64,000 nucleotides of DNA, from positions 62,001 to 126,000 of the forward strand of contig PZPC01000006.1 of NCBI GenBank assembly GCA_003045895.1. The letters are read 5' to 3'. Positions 8,206-18,581 of this stretch are shown here, piece after piece (the stretch's first letter is position 1; every line of letters begins with the position of its first letter). Origin of the DNA: Bacteroidota bacterium (GTDB lineage: Bacteria > Bacteroidota > Bacteroidia > Chitinophagales > Saprospiraceae). The notes beneath the pieces were generated by a model. The model was given only the letters and a program-made list of their open reading frames with translations, was not told where the DNA came from and did no database searches. Made by a program: the position numbers and the translations under genes.

Positions 8206-10497
8206 ATGCTGCATGCTGCACGTCTACTGGGATTTTTGCTCATTTTGTCCTTCGCATCTATCCTGAATGCACAAACGGGAATAATAAACGGGAAGGTCAC
8301 CGACGCAAAGACAAACGAACCCTTGTTAGGGGCAACCGTACAAACAAGCAATGAAGGGGTACAAACCGATGCGGACGGCAACTTTGAACTTGAACTGGCT
8401 CCTGGCAGCTATGTTTTGGATATCCGCTACCTTGGTTATACGACCTCTTCAACCAAGGTAACCATTGCCCACGGGCAAACCCAGACCCTTGACGTCCAAT
8501 TAACCGAGGAAATTACCCTCTTGAATACCGCTACGGTAAGTAGCAGTAAATTCGAGCAGTCACTGGGGGAAGTCACCGTTTCGTTAGAAGTGTTACGTCC
8601 CGACCTCATTGAAAGCACCGGAAAACTCACCCTCGACGAAGCGCTGCAGAAAATACCCGGGGTCACCGTAATTGACGGCCAGGCCAACATCCGGGGAGGA
8701 TCGGGCTTCAGCCAGGGAGCAGGCAGCCGGGTGCTGTTGCTCATGGATGATATTCCGATTCTGCAGGCCGACGCTGGTTACCCGCAATGGGACGATGTGC
8801 CGCTGGAAGTTATTCAACAGGTAGAAGTGGTCAAGGGAGCTTCTTCGGCTTTATACGGTTCTTCGGCTCTCAATGGCATTGTCAATGTCCGCACGGCCTA
8901 CGCTACCGCAGATCCCATCACGAAGGGGTCCATGTTTTCCACCGTTTACTTGTCTCCCAAGCGGGAAGAGTTGAAATGGTGGGACAGTTCACCCCGCGTT
9001 TTTGGCGCCAGCCTGAGCCACCGTCAGAAGATAAAAAAAGTGGACCTGGTATTAGGAGCCTACTACCTCAACGACGAAAGTTTCCGCAAAGATACCTACC
9101 GCAAATTTGGGCGGATGAATTTCAATGTCCGTCACCGTGCTACCGACCGGCTCACTTACGGGTTGGCGGGTAATTTCAACGTCGGTGAAAGTGGCTCTTA
9201 CTTCTACTGGTCGGGGATCAATACGGCGTTGGTGGGAGACACCTCTACCCTCGCTACCCGCAAGCGGTTGCGCTACAACCTGGACCCTAGTCTGACTTAC
9301 TTCGACAAAAGCAACAACCGGCACCGATTCCAAGGTCGTTTCTACAGCGTCGATAACGACAATGACCGCAACCAGAGCAACAAATCCAGTTTGTTCTATG
9401 CCGAGTACCAGTTTCAACGACGGTTCGAGGCGGCCAACCTGGTGCTAACCACCGGGATCGTAGCCAGCGGCAACCAGGTTCAGGCCGAATTGTATGGTGA
9501 CACCACCTTCACTTCCCAGAATTTTGCGGGTTACCTGCAAATGGACAAAAAGTTCTTCGACAAGCTCAATGCGGCTTTCGGCTTCCGCTACGAGCACAAC
9601 GTGCTTCATAATCCGGGGTTCAATTACGTGCTAAACAACATCGCCCAGGAGATTCTTCCGAGTGAGGAACGGGAAAGTTTACCCGTCTTCAGATTTGGGT
9701 TAAACTACCAGGCCAGCAAAGCAACCTTTGTCCGCGCCAGTTGGGGGCAAGGGTACCGCTATCCTACGATAGCCGAAAAATTCATCTTTACCAACGCCGG
9801 TGGCTTCTTCATTCAGCCCAGCCCCAGCCTCGGTTCAGAAACGGGTTGGTCGGCGGAAGTAGGAATCAAACAAGGTTACCGATTGGGTGCGTTTGAAGGC
9901 TTTCTGGATATCGCGGCCTTTAAAATGAAATACCAGGACATGATCGAATTCAACTGGACGGGTTCGGGGTTTCAATCCCTCAATATTGGGGGTACCGATA
10001 TAACGGGTGTTGAATTCACCATTGCCGGCAAAGGTACACTGGGTCGTATTCCTTTCCAATTGTTGACGGGTTACACCTACATCGATCCGACGTTCTCCGA
10101 CTTCGACCTGGAGGCGCCCAGCGGTACGCAGGCCCGTCAAAACGCACAAAACTCCTCCAGCCTCAACAATATCCTCAAGTACCGCTTCCGGCACTCCTTC
10201 AAATTCGACGGCGAATTGGATTTTGGCCAATTTCGGGTAGGGGCAGAATCTTTCCACAACAGCAACATGGAGGCCATTGATGGCTTGTTCCAGATTTTTA
10301 TTTCCGGGTTGAAGCAATTTCGCGACGAGCATCCCAATGGGTACTGGGTCCATAACCTGCGCGTGGCCTACGAGCCAACAGAGCACCTAAAAGCCTCCTT
10401 GCTATTCGGTAATATCCTTAATGCCGAGTACACCTTGCGGCCAGCCCTGATGGATGCACCCCGTAACATTACCCTCCGGTTAGACTTTAAACTATAG
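8206..10497 (+). CDS. TonB-dependent outer membrane receptor
   Basis: This 763-residue protein has a signal peptide (about 1-23), a carboxypeptidase-regulatory-like beta domain (GKVTDAKTNEPLLGATV, about 27-105), a plug domain (TLDEALQKIPGVTVIDG to NGIVNVRTA, about 140-233) and a 22-strand-type barrel ending in an aromatic/hydrophobic strand (NITLRLDFKL). The layout is that of Bacteroidota TonB receptors for siderophores, vitamins or peptides. At this length it is shorter than glycan SusC proteins, and no SusD gene follows. The ligand cannot be told from sequence. It lies divergent from a T9SS cargo gene and convergent with the M36 peptidase gene, with hairpins between. Confidence 0.9.
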   Translation: MLHAARLLGFLLILSFASILNAQTGIINGKVTDAKTNEPLLGATVQTSNEGVQTDADGNFELELAPGSYVLDIRYLGYTTSSTKVTIAHGQTQTLDVQLTEEITLLNTATVSSSKFEQSLGEVTVSLEVLRPDLIESTGKLTLDEALQKIPGVTVIDGQANIRGGSGFSQGAGSRVLLLMDDIPILQADAGYPQWDDVPLEVIQQVEVVKGASSALYGSSALNGIVNVRTAYATADPITKGSMFSTVYLSPKREELKWWDSSPRVFGASLSHRQKIKKVDLVLGAYYLNDESFRKDTYRKFGRMNFNVRHRATDRLTYGLAGNFNVGESGSYFYWSGINTALVGDTSTLATRKRLRYNLDPSLTYFDKSNNRHRFQGRFYSVDNDNDRNQSNKSSLFYAEYQFQRRFEAANLVLTTGIVASGNQVQAELYGDTTFTSQNFAGYLQMDKKFFDKLNAAFGFRYEHNVLHNPGFNYVLNNIAQEILPSEERESLPVFRFGLNYQASKATFVRASWGQGYRYPTIAEKFIFTNAGGFFIQPSPSLGSETGWSAEVGIKQGYRLGAFEGFLDIAAFKMKYQDMIEFNWTGSGFQSLNIGGTDITGVEFTIAGKGTLGRIPFQLLTGYTYIDPTFSDFDLEAPSGTQARQNAQNSSSLNNILKYRFRHSFKFDGELDFGQFRVGAESFHNSNMEAIDGLFQIFISGLKQFRDEHPNGYWVHNLRVAYEPTEHLKASLLFGNILNAEYTLRPALMDAPRNITLRLDFKL

Positions 10498-10555
10498 CCT
10501 GCTCAAGACACAAAATCGGGCGATGTCTACTTATCTCTCGATTTATTATGCCCTT

Positions 10556-10606
10556 CTGCGCGCCGGCCGGATCTTTCGAGTGAAGGTCGGCGCATTTTTT
10601 TTTTAA
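10556..10606 (+). terminator. Terminator after the TonB receptor gene
   Basis: A GC-rich imperfect stem (TGCGCGCCGGCC against GGTCGGCGCA) is followed directly by a run of ten T residues. Confidence 0.75.
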
Positions 10607-10624
10607 CCCTACCACGCATAAACC

Positions 10625-10664
10625 ATCAGCGGCCGCCTGGTCAATTGACCGGACGACCGCTGAT
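10625..10664 (-). terminator. Hairpin after the M36 peptidase gene
   Basis: ATCAGCGG and CCGCTGAT form outer arms around a central GGTCAATTGACC palindrome. The structure lies about 67 bp beyond the peptidase stop codon on the minus strand. The T-run is weak, so termination is likely but unproven. Confidence 0.5.
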
Positions 10665-10730
10665 AAGGTGTAAGCTGTTGGACGGCCCGGGGCTAGGCCG
10701 AAAAAAACTATCATTTAAACCAGGCGCACG

Positions 10731-13700
10731 TTACTGCAGCACGATACGCCGCGTAGTCACCTGGCCCTCGGTCCGCAACTGAATGATATAAACCCCGGCG
10801 CTCCAGGCGCTGAGATCGAGTTCCGCCTGCTGGAAGGCGTTGTATTCGGTCGTTTGGAGTAAGCGGCCTTCGATACTATAAACCCGAATAGCGACTTGTT
10901 CGGCCAGTGGTTCGGCCAACGCAACGGTAACCTTCCCTTTGGTCGGATTAGGAAACACCCGCAGCGGTAAATCCTGCGCCAGGTCAACGGCAGCGTTCGG
11001 CGTGGCGGCATAGACAACGGTTGTAACACGACTACACAATGCCTCGCCGTCGTTGTCGGTACAAGCAATATTGGTGATGGTCTGCAGGTTGCCTAACAGT
11101 TGGATATCGTCGATGAACCAACCTTCGCGGCCATTACCCGTATTGGTCGCAAAGCGAAACCGGATGTGTACCGTTTCCCCTGCAAAGGCAGATAGATCAG
11201 CGACCGAACGAATCCAGCCACTGCTGCTGCCGTGGAAAGCCGGCCGACCGGCAAGTGGGCTATCGGAGTTGGCTGCTAAGGCCGCTGCATACCCATTCTG
11301 CAGAAAGTTTTCACTACCTACATCCACCCAGGTTGCTCCGCCATCGGGAGAAATTTCGATTACCCCGCCGTCAAAATTGGTTTCGGTACGGTAAGTGTGC
11401 CAGAACAACAAGCCCGGATTTTGCCCGTCGAGAAAGACGGGGTCTTTCAATTCCAGGTACTGATCGGTACGCACCTCGACGTCCCTGGCGTACAGAGACA
11501 ATAATCCGGTAAAAGCATTGTTGATCCGCAACTGCCAACGGTCGGCCGTAAGTGGGTTAACAAATTCCCATTTTTGGGAATTGCTAATCCGGTCTTCAAA
11601 AACGGGATACGAAAACGGGGCTGCCGCCACCTGCAACTGGTAACTGCACGAAAATGCCTGGCCACTGGGCGCATCACCTAAGCTAATGATCAACTGCCCA
11701 TTTTCTTCCCGGATCGCACAATCAGAACTGCCTTCCACAAAGGTTGCACCCAGGGGAAGCTGATCAACCACTGTAGCTTCGGCGATGGCATTAGCCCGGC
11801 CATTACTGATTTCCAGGTTATAGGTAATAATATCTCCTGCTTCCGCCGTTGCTACACCTGTTTTCACCACGCGGAATACTGGCGGGCAGGTATTGGGTTT
11901 GTCAAAGGCTTCCTCGCCACCCACACTGGCACTGAACCCTAATCCGCGGCGGGCGAAAGTTTCCCAGATCAGACAGACATTGGCACCGCTGTTATTCACC
12001 TGATCAGCTTGTAGGATCGCATCACGCGCATCCAGGAAAGTAGGATTACAAGGTTGTATTTTCAAACCATCCAACACCAGTTGCATGGCGATATTGTTGC
12101 CACCAGTGCCGTTGTAAATATCATCGTCAAAGCCATATTCGTCGACCAGGTTCCAAAAAAGGTCCCAAATCGTTACGCACCAAACCGAACCGACACCGTG
12201 AGGTACTGAAACCGAATTGATATCGGAGTAGGTGTGGGGGTCAATTGACAGGTCACGGGAATAGGGAAACGGACGAATCCCGCCAGCTGTCGGTGCCGTA
12301 CCATTGGAATAGGTACCAATTCCACGTCCTTCTTCCGCAAAATCGGCTGAAGTAGTGGTCATGATCAAGGCGAACCAATCGCTCCAACCTTCGCCGGCCT
12401 GCTCAAAATTTGACAAGCAACCCGGTTGCGCCGGGCCACCCGTCAGCCGTCCGGAGATACCGTGGGTGTATTCGTGGGCGATTACCCCGTTGTCAAAATC
12501 ACTATCGCGGCCTGATGGCCCTGGCAGTGGAACTTCCAGGCTAGCGCCAGTCAATCTGATCAGCAGCCCGGGTAACGCTATTTTAATGGTGTTACAATCT
12601 TCTAAACTCAGCATGAGCACCGGGATGGTAACCTGGTCACCAACTGCGCCTGGTCCCATTGCCGAAAGGGCCGGACTTGCTTCATTATTGCAGATAATGA
12701 CTGCTATCGCACCCGCGTTTTCCGCCGCCCTGGCTTTGAAGCCAAATTCACACTCTCCGCGGTCTACCAGTGCAATTTTTCCCGCGATTTCAACCGCATT
12801 GACAATAGCCTCACAGCCATTGTTAACCAGCTCTACTTCGTCATTGACCAATACCACTGCTGCTTCCTGAAAGGTTCCTGTGGGGAATTCTCCGCCAAAA
12901 TTGGCGGCCAGGTATTCGTACCTTCCCGCCAGGGTGTCCGGGCTGGTTACCTGCAAACTTTCCTGCGTAGCTTCCGGCAAATCTCCCCCCCACAAGTACA
13001 TTTGCATCCGGGGGCGGTTGCCATCGGCGGGAGTGCTCATATTGGCGTTATTGGTTCCACTCCCGTCCAGGGCTTCGGCACGCACGTAATCTCCATCAGC
13101 TCCTCCATTCTCATAATTGTTGAACTGGAAGTTGCCCGCTGCTTCGTCAAAACCATACTGGTACCACACATCGTGCATGAGGTTGTTCCAGTAGAACAAG
13201 TTGGTCGTAGCAGCATCCAACTGGGCGTAAGGCCGGCCCAGGTCTGGATCAAAAGGAAAATCAAAACAAAGGGAATCCCCGCCGTCGGGCTCGCCGCCGG
13301 TAGATTCATTGCGGTCAAAAACATCGTGGTAGGCATGCACATTGTTACCCCTGGTGATGGTGTATTCGGCGCCTTCTACCCCATCCGTATCGTGCCAGCT
13401 AAAGGGAGAGGCAACCAAATCAAAGGGATTGACCACCAAAGCGCTATTGCCGTGGTTTGGGCTTTCCACGGTCAGGGGGAAAACGCGGTAAGCACTACCG
13501 TTATCACCAGGTCCGGTCAGAGTCACCGTCGTTGTTGACGTGTGGGAAGTAGCAGCGATTTTTGCTGCTGCACAATCATCCACAGGTGAGTTACCAAATT
13601 CACAGTGCGTCACCTGGTCGAAAAAATCCAATACTTCACCCGTCAGGGCATCTACCCGGGCCATCCACCAGTGCTGGGCACTGCGCTCATAAAGGTCAAC

Positions 13701-14234
13701 GTTCCAGGCCAGGCGAACCTGGTTGTCGGGTAAGGGCTGGTAAACGAGTTTAACCCGGATGGGTTCCAGCGCTAAGTCAGCCGGTTCGTAAACCGCTTCC
13801 TGGCTACTGGGCGTCGCCAATAACTTGAGCGGTGCACTGGCCGGAATTCGAAAATAAGCCCGCACCGCGTTGACCGCTCCTTCGGTAGATATGAGCGGGG
13901 TAATGGTGTTGACCGCCTGCGCCAGTTGAGGAACAAAGCGATTGCCCAGGCTTAACATGTTGCCGTCGGCCAGGATGTTGGCGTTCAGGATGGCATTGTG
14001 TACAGGTATACCAGCGTGGGTTTGCTGCAAATAAACGTGGGTTAGCTGGTTGTGCTTGGTTACCACCACGCTGCTTACCGCGTAATTGGCAATATCTGTA
14101 GCAGTCAGACCCAGTTCCTGGAAATGCTGTTTGAGATACTGATCAGTTTTGGCAAGGGGATCGCTAGCTTGAGCGGTTAGCCATTGGCAACTCCAAAAGA
14201 GCAAGAGCAGGAGCGTTGTTGTTTTTGTATACAT
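10731..14234 (-). CDS. Secreted M36 (fungalysin) zinc metallopeptidase with T9SS tail
   Basis: This 1167-residue protein has a signal peptide (about 1-22), an FTP-type propeptide (about 25-210) and an M36 catalytic domain with the zinc motif HEYTH (587-591) and the third ligand in GEGWSDW (614-620). A PA-like domain is inserted at about 455-560, between the two parts of the catalytic domain. A DUF11-like repeat, a jelly-roll region ending WFIDDIQLLG and a type A sorting domain follow. It should be an exported protease degrading extracellular protein. The propeptide suggests it is made as a zymogen. It is monocistronic, and a TACTTTTT-like -7 sequence lies just upstream of the start. Confidence 0.92.
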   Translation of the reverse strand: MYTKTTTLLLLLFWSCQWLTAQASDPLAKTDQYLKQHFQELGLTATDIANYAVSSVVVTKHNQLTHVYLQQTHAGIPVHNAILNANILADGNMLSLGNRFVPQLAQAVNTITPLISTEGAVNAVRAYFRIPASAPLKLLATPSSQEAVYEPADLALEPIRVKLVYQPLPDNQVRLAWNVDLYERSAQHWWMARVDALTGEVLDFFDQVTHCEFGNSPVDDCAAAKIAATSHTSTTTVTLTGPGDNGSAYRVFPLTVESPNHGNSALVVNPFDLVASPFSWHDTDGVEGAEYTITRGNNVHAYHDVFDRNESTGGEPDGGDSLCFDFPFDPDLGRPYAQLDAATTNLFYWNNLMHDVWYQYGFDEAAGNFQFNNYENGGADGDYVRAEALDGSGTNNANMSTPADGNRPRMQMYLWGGDLPEATQESLQVTSPDTLAGRYEYLAANFGGEFPTGTFQEAAVVLVNDEVELVNNGCEAIVNAVEIAGKIALVDRGECEFGFKARAAENAGAIAVIICNNEASPALSAMGPGAVGDQVTIPVLMLSLEDCNTIKIALPGLLIRLTGASLEVPLPGPSGRDSDFDNGVIAHEYTHGISGRLTGGPAQPGCLSNFEQAGEGWSDWFALIMTTTSADFAEEGRGIGTYSNGTAPTAGGIRPFPYSRDLSIDPHTYSDINSVSVPHGVGSVWCVTIWDLFWNLVDEYGFDDDIYNGTGGNNIAMQLVLDGLKIQPCNPTFLDARDAILQADQVNNSGANVCLIWETFARRGLGFSASVGGEEAFDKPNTCPPVFRVVKTGVATAEAGDIITYNLEISNGRANAIAEATVVDQLPLGATFVEGSSDCAIREENGQLIISLGDAPSGQAFSCSYQLQVAAAPFSYPVFEDRISNSQKWEFVNPLTADRWQLRINNAFTGLLSLYARDVEVRTDQYLELKDPVFLDGQNPGLLFWHTYRTETNFDGGVIEISPDGGATWVDVGSENFLQNGYAAALAANSDSPLAGRPAFHGSSSGWIRSVADLSAFAGETVHIRFRFATNTGNGREGWFIDDIQLLGNLQTITNIACTDNDGEALCSRVTTVVYAATPNAAVDLAQDLPLRVFPNPTKGKVTVALAEPLAEQVAIRVYSIEGRLLQTTEYNAFQQAELDLSAWSAGVYIIQLRTEGQVTTRRIVLQ

Positions 14235-14333
14235 AGTCCGAAAAAGTAGATAAGTAAATAGACTGAGAATAAAAATAGCATTAATTAAAACTGGTCTTTA
14301 AGAACTTAATCAAAAGAATATTTCTGTCAATTG

Positions 14334-14399
14334 GTTCAAACGCCACGAAAATAGTATGCTTAAAATAATTATTCGTGGTAAACAAAAAGTAGTTTGAAC
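14334..14399. promoter_or_regulatory. Nested inverted repeats upstream of pyrG
   Basis: GTTCAAAC (14334-14341) pairs with GTTTGAAC (14392-14399). Inside it CCACGAA (14343-14349) pairs with TTCGTGG (14372-14378). The structure lies about 60 bp before the pyrG ATG and could be a leader structure, or a terminator remnant in this divergent region. Confidence 0.35.
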
Positions 14400-14449
14400 T
14401 TGGGGCCGACAGTCTGTTGCATTTTAACTAGCTTTACATCCCGTAATAA

Positions 14450-16075
<1,626 letters not shown>

Positions 16076-16084
16076 GCCGGGCCG

Positions 16085-17503
16085 GTGAATAAAAAAAGAC
16101 ACTACGTCCGCCTGGGGGTCGGTTTAACGGCACTCGGGATCTGTTTACTGGTACGGGCCAATCCTTTTTTTTGGGATACCGTTCAGTTGGGTGCCATGCA
16201 AGGCGACTGGTTTTTTCAGCAAGGTTTTTCAACCTTCTTATTGCCCGATCGTATCGACAGTGGCCACATCCCTGCTTTTGGCTGGTACCTGGCTGGTCTG
16301 TGGAAAGTTTTCGGACAAAGTTTACTCGTTAGCCACCTGGCTATGGTTCCGTGGGTAGCCTTGGTTTTAGGACAAATCCTCCGACTGAGTAGCCGGGTCG
16401 GCAAGCAGTATGCCAGCCTCAGTGTACTCCTCTTTCTTGCCGATCCCGTGTTGTGCAGCCAGTTAACCATGATCAGCCCGGATGTGGTTCTCGCAGGCGC
16501 TTTTCTGCTAGCGGTCAATAGCATCCTTAACCACCAAAAAGGTTGGCTGGCGATAAGCATACTGCTGCTGGGGCTCGTCAGTTTACGCGGGATGCTGGTA
16601 GGGGTTGGTTTATTCCTTTGGCAAGTTTATCGTCTGCGAATTACCCCCGCATCAATTTCGGCGAAAGCATTGGTCACAACCCTCCTCCCCTATTTAGGTG
16701 GCGGCTTGGTCGCCTTAGCCTACCTGGCCTTCCACTTCGAGCAAAAAGGATGGGTGATTGTTCACGAAGATTCGCCGTGGGCAAGCAGCTTTGCCGTAGG
16801 CGGAATAGCCACCGGGGTGAAACAGTTGGCCATCCTGGGCTGGCGGATGCTCGATTATGGTCGGGTTTTCCTCCTGCTCATCCTCCTTTTAGCCTGGAGG
16901 CGTAGTGGTTGGCGCTGGGACAATCAAGTACGTGACAATGTTGCTTTGATTGTGATTCTTGGTATCGTTTTAGGCATACCAGGCATACTTAGTCCGGGTT
17001 TGGCCCAACACCGCTACCTCCTACCCTTGTTTTTAAGTATTACCTGGCTGGCGACCGTGCTGCTGCGCAGCGCTGTACCCAAGTCCTGGCGGGCAGCCTT
17101 TTTTACAATCGGCATAATCGGGTTGCTGAATGGTAACTGCTGGATTTATCCGAATAACGTTGCCCAAGGCTGGGATGCTACGTTGGCTCATCAATTCTAC
17201 TTTGAAGGAAGAAAAAATTGCAAGAATTTTTTATCTGAGGAAAATATAAACACAAATGAAGTCGGAACAGTATTCCCGGAAGTTGGTCCTTTGCACTACC
17301 GGGAGCTGAACGGAATTGCCGCTGGTTTTGCGCCACTGGATCTTGCGCACCAGCGTTACGTTTATTACAGCAATGTGATGAATGATTTCAGCGACGGGCA
17401 ACTGGCCGCCCTCGCCCACGACTGGCGGATCATTTTTGACTACCAAAAGGGAGGTGTTATTGTTCGGGTCTACGAACAAACTACCCGACCTTTGGAACAA
17501 TAG
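16085..17503 (+). CDS. Multi-pass membrane protein, GT-C glycosyltransferase-like
   Basis: This 472-residue protein has about 9-11 hydrophobic segments and a GTG start 9 bp after pyrG. The first periplasmic loop has an acidic motif (FFWDTVQ, about 28-34) followed by a GHIPAFGWYLAGLWKVFG stretch. That resembles the Asp-containing first loop of GT39/PMT/ArnT-type enzymes, which use polyprenyl-phosphate sugars. The C-terminal soluble part (about 370-472) has no recognised domain. The transfer reaction is inferred from topology and this loop only. Other possibilities are an O-antigen-type polymerase or an uncharacterised membrane family. Confidence 0.5.
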   Translation: MNKKRHYVRLGVGLTALGICLLVRANPFFWDTVQLGAMQGDWFFQQGFSTFLLPDRIDSGHIPAFGWYLAGLWKVFGQSLLVSHLAMVPWVALVLGQILRLSSRVGKQYASLSVLLFLADPVLCSQLTMISPDVVLAGAFLLAVNSILNHQKGWLAISILLLGLVSLRGMLVGVGLFLWQVYRLRITPASISAKALVTTLLPYLGGGLVALAYLAFHFEQKGWVIVHEDSPWASSFAVGGIATGVKQLAILGWRMLDYGRVFLLLILLLAWRRSGWRWDNQVRDNVALIVILGIVLGIPGILSPGLAQHRYLLPLFLSITWLATVLLRSAVPKSWRAAFFTIGIIGLLNGNCWIYPNNVAQGWDATLAHQFYFEGRKNCKNFLSEENINTNEVGTVFPEVGPLHYRELNGIAAGFAPLDLAHQRYVYYSNVMNDFSDGQLAALAHDWRIIFDYQKGGVIVRVYEQTTRPLEQ

Positions 17504-17575
17504 CAAAACCCGCGCGTAGCGGTCGGTACCTGATCTGGTCGTTGTTTTTTAAAATAGCCCTAACTGTAAATATTG

Positions 17576-18106
17576 ATGCGAAAATTAAAGCTGGAAGAAC
17601 TTGAAAGGGTAAGCACATCTGACTTCAAAGAGCAGATCAAGACCCCCGTGGTACTGGTGTTGGACAATGTGCGATCAGCCCTCAACGTAGGATCTGCCTT
17701 CCGTACCGCCGACGCCTTCGCCCTGGCCCATATCCACCTGTGTGGCATTACCGCTCAACCCCCACACCGGGAAATCCTTAAAACGGCATTAGGTGCCACC
17801 GATGCGGTCGACTGGACCTACCAGGCAAACGTGCTGGATGCTGTTCGGGATTTAAAAGAACGGGGATACCAAATTTGGGCGGTAGAGCAGGTGGCCGAGC
17901 GCACCTGGCTACAGGATTTTAATGCGTTGGCGGCCCAACCGCTGGCCCTGGTCTTTGGCAACGAAGTAGACGGGGTGAGCCAGGAAGTCATCCAGCTTTG
18001 CGATGGCGCCCTGGAAATACCCCAATTCGGCACCAAACATTCCCTCAATGTGTCGGTTTCCATAGGTATAGCTGTCTGGGAAATATTCCGGCAGTTGAAA
18101 TGGTGA
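17576..18106 (+). CDS. TrmH/SpoU-family RNA 2'-O-methyltransferase
   Basis: This 176-residue protein starts at the ATG, and a TTG one codon earlier is in frame. It carries the SPOUT motifs: NVRSALNVGSAFRTADAF (about 25-42), LVFGNEVDGVS (about 123-133) and the knot-forming KHSLNVSVSIGIA segment (about 154-166), which bind S-adenosylmethionine. The protein lacks the extra N-terminal substrate-binding domain of rRNA methylases such as RlmB, so a tRNA substrate (TrmH or TrmL type) is plausible. The EVE gene follows after 16 bp in the same direction. Confidence 0.85.
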   Translation: MRKLKLEELERVSTSDFKEQIKTPVVLVLDNVRSALNVGSAFRTADAFALAHIHLCGITAQPPHREILKTALGATDAVDWTYQANVLDAVRDLKERGYQIWAVEQVAERTWLQDFNALAAQPLALVFGNEVDGVSQEVIQLCDGALEIPQFGTKHSLNVSVSIGIAVWEIFRQLKW

Positions 18107-18122
18107 AATAAAGCGAAAAGCA

Positions 18123-18548
18123 ATGAATTACTGGCTCGTAAAATCGGAACCCTCTGAGTTTGGTTTCGCAGCTCTTCAGGCAGCTGGCCGCAGTGTTTGG
18201 GATGGTGTACGCAACTACCAGGCCCGCAACAACCTCCGCGCGATGAAAACCGGCGACCGGGTCCTTTTTTACCACAGTCGGGAAGGGTTAGCCATTGTGG
18301 GTCTCGCGGAAGTCGTTGGCGAAGCCTATCCCGATCCCACGGCAGCTACCGGCGATTGGTCTGCGGTAGATTTGGTAGCCCGGCAACCCTTGCCCTATCC
18401 GGTCCCCCTGACGCGCATTAAGCAACATCCGGCATTACAAAATTTAGGATTGGTCCGCAACGGCCGTTTGTCGGTTATGCCGGTCAGTGCCGAAGAATTT
18501 AGTATAATTATGGAGCTCGCCCAGCAAGGAGAGGATACAGCTGCTTAG
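18123..18548 (+). CDS. EVE domain protein
   Basis: This 141-residue protein is essentially one EVE domain: MNYWLVKSEPSEF at the start, WDGVRNYQARNNLRAMKTGDRVLFYHS in the middle, and the FSIIMELA end. EVE domains share the PUA fold and are thought to read modified bases in DNA or RNA. They occur in restriction systems and as stand-alone proteins. It probably shares a transcript with the upstream RNA methyltransferase gene, so a link to modified RNA is possible but is inference. Confidence 0.88.
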   Translation: MNYWLVKSEPSEFGFAALQAAGRSVWDGVRNYQARNNLRAMKTGDRVLFYHSREGLAIVGLAEVVGEAYPDPTAATGDWSAVDLVARQPLPYPVPLTRIKQHPALQNLGLVRNGRLSVMPVSAEEFSIIMELAQQGEDTAA

Positions 18549-18581
18549 GTTAAGCAAAATTCTTCCGTAAATTTTCGGGTA

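Noticed and set aside
10498-10730. Small gene or tRNA between the TonB receptor and M36 genes
   Set aside because: The gap is filled by two terminator hairpins. No cloverleaf or good reading frame was found.
11053-13753. Several long open frames on the plus strand opposite the M36 peptidase gene
   Set aside because: They lack signal peptides, motifs or promoters and are explained by the base composition of the real gene on the other strand.
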